Positions 61,349 through 64,000 of a stretch of 64,000 nt of DNA are shown piece after piece; positions within the stretch are counted from its first letter, which is position 1, and every line of letters begins with the position of its first letter. The position numbers and the translations under genes were made by a program. The DNA is taken from the NCBI RefSeq assembly GCF_040066175.1, contig NZ_JBEAAM010000020.1, forward strand, positions 1-64,000, in the 5' to 3' direction. The DNA comes from Solimonas sp040066175 (GTDB lineage: Bacteria > Pseudomonadota > Gammaproteobacteria > Nevskiales > Nevskiaceae). Below the pieces are notes generated by a model. That model worked only from the letters and a program-made list of their open reading frames with translations. It was not told the origin of the DNA and did not search any database.

Positions 61349-64000
61349 TCAGTCCGTCCCGACCATCGGCCGGTAGGCGCGCTGCAGGGCCGCGCGCGTG
61401 CTCACCGCATAGATGCGGATGTCGCCGGACGCGAAGGCGACCGGGTAACGTGCCTGGAGCCAGGCCTCGTTGATCCGCTGCGATGCGCGCTCGTCGCGGC
61501 CGACATAGACATAGTCGATGCCATGCTCGCGCAACAGCTGCGCTGCGTCCGGAGCGCCGGCGTACATGCGTCGCAGGTCGGTTTCGCGCGGCCGGTAGTC
61601 GAAGCCGAGATTGGCGATCCATCCGGTGAACCCCAGAAAGATCGAACGCCCCGCCCAGACCATGATCGGGTGATTGTGGCTGGGCTGGGTCAGGAACACG
61701 GCGTCGGCGGACGTTTCCCGCCGCACCGTCTGGGCCAGCGCGACCTCCTGCGCGCTGCTGATCCGGTAGCTGCCGCGATCGACCCGTGCCAGCCGCCAGA
61801 CTTCGACGGCGCCGGTGACGGTCAGCGCCAGCGCCAGTGTCAGCGCGACGACCCGGCGCATGCCGGCGCCGCGCCAGAGCATGCGCAGGGCGGCCGCCCA
61901 CAGCGGCGCCCAGCAGAAGTAGGTCCACAGGAACAGCTTGGAGTTGTCCCAGCGGTTCGGCTGCACCAGCACCAGATTGGCGAAGACGAAGCACAGCAGG
62001 CCGCCGCCGAACAGCGTCCACGCCAGGGCATCGTCGCGGCGCAGGCTCCACAGTCCGATCAGCAGCGCCGGGATCGCCAGCCCCCATAGCTGCCACCACA
62101 TCCACAGCCAGGACAGCAGGCCGCCCGGCGCGGCGAATCCCGGCGCCCAGCGCAGATGATTGGGCAGGCCCTGGCCATTGCGCAGGAACAGTAGCATCAG
62201 CGCGAGGCCGAGCACGGCGGCGGCGCCCGCGTAGATCGACCAGACCTTCCACTGCCGCCGGTAGATGAGCGCGACTGCGATGCCGAGCCAGCCGAGCGCG
62301 ATGAAGCTGTGCGTGTGCAGCAGCGGCATCAGCCCGGCGAGCAGACCGCCGCCGAGTGCCCACAGGCGCGGGCGCCGCACGCGCGCCTGCACCGCGAGCA
62401 GCAGGCACAGCAGGCTCATCAGCGCGACCGGGAAGCCGAACACGAAGGCGCGCTGCGGCAGCAGCATGCCGGTCAGCACATTGCCGGAGTACCAGTCGTA
62501 GCGGTCCATGCGGCTGACCTCCACCGGCGGATAGGCCAAGGCGTCCCAGCGATCGTGGGACAGGCTGTCCCAGAGGAAGGAGACGCCGCCCAGCCCGGAG
62601 CCGAGATAGAACAGCGCGACCGCCACCAGCGCCCAGCGCCGGCTGCGCAGTCCCTGCACGAATACCGCGTAGAGCAGCCACGGCGTCAGCACCGCGGCGA
62701 CGAAGGTCGGCAGCGTCATCGCCCAATCGAGACCCAGGCCGAGCCGCATCAGCAGGCCGGACAGCAGATTCACCCCGAAGGGATAGATCAGCGGCCCATG
62801 CGCGAACATCGGATGACTGGACAGCCACTGTGCCGGTGCGCGGTCGGCGAAGCCGGTCGCCATCGCGATGTGCAGCGGCCAGTCCGACCAGATGTTCAGA
62901 TGGCCGGCCCAGATGCCGTCGTCGCGGATCTGCAGTGCGTTGATCTGCAGCCAGGCGTTGAGCAGACCCCAGGTCGCGGCCAGCAGCAGCAGGGGACCGC
63001 GATGACGCCACAGCAGCGCCCGCAGCCCGTTGCCCCCGAGAGCCGCCACCGGTGGCACGTCCGGCAGGCGGGTGCCCAGCCTTGCCGCGACGGCGCGTGC
63101 GCGCCGGCCCAGACCCGCGCGCAGCGGCGCTGTCAGCAACGCCCGCAGGTCGCCCGCCAGCGTCGGCCCGGTCGTCAGGCGCCGGCGCAGGGGCTCTTCG
63201 AAATAGTGCGTCAGCAGCCAGCTCAGGCTCAGCGCGAGACTCACTGCCGTGACCCACATGGCCAGCTGCCACTGCGGATCCTGGCCGAAGTGCAGTTCCC
63301 GCAGCGGCGGGATCCCCGCCTGTTTCAGACGCACGATCAGGAACTGATGCCAGAGGTACAGGTTGTAGCTGATCAGGCCCAGTCCACACAGCCAGCGCAG
63401 CGAGAACAGGCGATTCCAGAAACCCGGCTGCAAGGCCGCGAGCAGGGTCAGTCCGAATCCTGCCGTCAGCAGCGGGATGTACAGATACTCCAGCGCGGTC
63501 GGCCAGCGCGTGCCGGCGAGCAGCGGCGGATCGTGGCGCACGTCCCAGATGGCATAGGCCACGCCCACCCACAGGGCCATGCCCAGTCCGCCGTACAGCG
63601 CCGCGGCGCGCAGGCGCGGCTGCGTCCGCTGGAACACCGCCAGGGCCACGCCCGCGGCGAAGAACGGCAGGTGCGGCCACAGCTGGTGGCGGTACAGGTC
63701 GAACAGCTCCACCGGCCGGCTCAGGGTCCACAGACCGTACAGGGCCCACAGCAATAGGCTCGCGACGAGCACCCGGCGCGACCGGCGTATCCACCACTCG
63801 CCCGCCGCGGCGAACAGCAGATAGAAGTGGATCTCCAGCGCCAGACTCCACAGCACCGCGTTGAACGAGTGATACAGGTACTCGGGCGTCCAGGTGTTGA
63901 GGAACAGCAGGTTCATCAGCAGATGGCGCGGCCAGACTTCCTGCAGGTGCGGCGGCAGGAACCAGATGACGATGACCAGCAGGCACAGCCAGTACGAAGG
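61349..64000 (-). CDS. Acyltransferase-3 family membrane protein fused to a polytopic glycosyltransferase-like module (5' end missing)
   Basis: The frame is open from the window edge (64000) to 61349, 883 residues visible, so the true start lies outside; the ATG at 63916 is internal. The first 290 residues look like the C-terminal half of an acyltransferase-3 (OafA/NodX-like) protein: VLWSLALEIHFYLLFAAAGE, several membrane helices and YNLYLWHQFLI. After a basic linker, residues from about 320 form a second module with about ten membrane helices, a long loop (SSHPMFAHGPLIYPFGVNLL) and a soluble C-terminal domain (AVFLTQPSHNHPIMVWAG, YVYVGRDERAS). That layout resembles GT-C glycosyltransferases such as PMT/ArnT-like proteins. 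An O-acetyl or glycan modification of surface polysaccharide is possible but unproven. Confidence 0.75.
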   Translation of the reverse strand, partial: PSYWLCLLVIVIWFLPPHLQEVWPRHLLMNLLFLNTWTPEYLYHSFNAVLWSLALEIHFYLLFAAAGEWWIRRSRRVLVASLLLWALYGLWTLSRPVELFDLYRHQLWPHLPFFAAGVALAVFQRTQPRLRAAALYGGLGMALWVGVAYAIWDVRHDPPLLAGTRWPTALEYLYIPLLTAGFGLTLLAALQPGFWNRLFSLRWLCGLGLISYNLYLWHQFLIVRLKQAGIPPLRELHFGQDPQWQLAMWVTAVSLALSLSWLLTHYFEEPLRRRLTTGPTLAGDLRALLTAPLRAGLGRRARAVAARLGTRLPDVPPVAALGGNGLRALLWRHRGPLLLLAATWGLLNAWLQINALQIRDDGIWAGHLNIWSDWPLHIAMATGFADRAPAQWLSSHPMFAHGPLIYPFGVNLLSGLLMRLGLGLDWAMTLPTFVAAVLTPWLLYAVFVQGLRSRRWALVAVALFYLGSGLGGVSFLWDSLSHDRWDALAYPPVEVSRMDRYDWYSGNVLTGMLLPQRAFVFGFPVALMSLLCLLLAVQARVRRPRLWALGGGLLAGLMPLLHTHSFIALGWLGIAVALIYRRQWKVWSIYAGAAAVLGLALMLLFLRNGQGLPNHLRWAPGFAAPGGLLSWLWMWWQLWGLAIPALLIGLWSLRRDDALAWTLFGGGLLCFVFANLVLVQPNRWDNSKLFLWTYFCWAPLWAAALRMLWRGAGMRRVVALTLALALTVTGAVEVWRLARVDRGSYRISSAQEVALAQTVRRETSADAVFLTQPSHNHPIMVWAGRSIFLGFTGWIANLGFDYRPRETDLRRMYAGAPDAAQLLREHGIDYVYVGRDERASQRINEAWLQARYPVAFASGDIRIYAVSTRAALQRAYRPMVGTD

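Overview
The window is a strongly GC-rich, densely coded bacterial chromosome segment. Oligoribonuclease, a PspF/PspABC phage-shock locus, a PhoP/PhoQ-type two-component pair, PEP synthase with its PpsR regulator, RecR and lipoprotein-type RND adaptors together suggest a gammaproteobacterium, perhaps of the Xanthomonadales/Nevskiales type. That placement is inference; no rRNA or other phylogenetic anchor is present. I see no gene-free stretch longer than 300 bases, no insertion sequence and no CRISPR array.

Layout. 1-7.3 kb is a defence region: a truncated type I restriction specificity fragment followed by a complete type I Wadjet operon (jetABCD), closed by a bidirectional terminator. 7.4-13.6 kb holds a SRPBCC/GyrI-like protein, a TPR protein and a small copper-handling operon (CopL-like protein, TolC-family lipoprotein, Tat-exported multicopper oxidase). 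13.7-20.6 kb has isocitrate lyase, an EF-hand protein, and a tightly overlapping five-gene operon of ABC ATPase, ABC-2 permease, acyl carrier protein, ketoacyl synthase and a ketoacyl-synthase-like protein lacking the active-site cysteine. This last operon is the least explained system in the window.

20.7-33.1 kb is an envelope-stress and efflux region: an AcrB-type RND pump, divergent pspF / sigma-54-driven pspABC preceded by a small secreted protein, an HD-type hydrolase, a TetR regulator, an RND adaptor, an MMPL-family exporter and a DUF1329 protein. 33.2-36.2 kb has two small exported proteins and a PhoP/PhoQ-like pair; orn converges on it. 36.8-41.3 kb encodes reverse transsulfuration (cystathionine beta-synthase and a gamma-lyase type enzyme) with a HAD hydrolase between them, then pterin carbinolamine dehydratase and recR. 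41.3-47.4 kb has a PhoD phosphatase, ppsR/ppsA, an RNase T2 and tRNA-Ala and tRNA-Glu genes.

47.4-57.4 kb is a two-armed glycogen/alpha-glucan locus: glgB and a GH57-GH77 fusion on the minus strand, glgC-glgP-glgA on the plus strand, sharing one intergenic region. Together they make ADP-glucose, elongate, branch, phosphorolyse and rearrange alpha-glucan. A CBS-domain protein with an FNR-like box upstream follows. 58.2-60.6 kb is a complete AmmeMemoRadiSam set (radical SAM enzyme divergent from Memo and AMMECR1 proteins). The window ends with an XRE-type HTH protein, tRNA-Pro and a 5'-truncated membrane acyltransferase fused to a large polytopic module.
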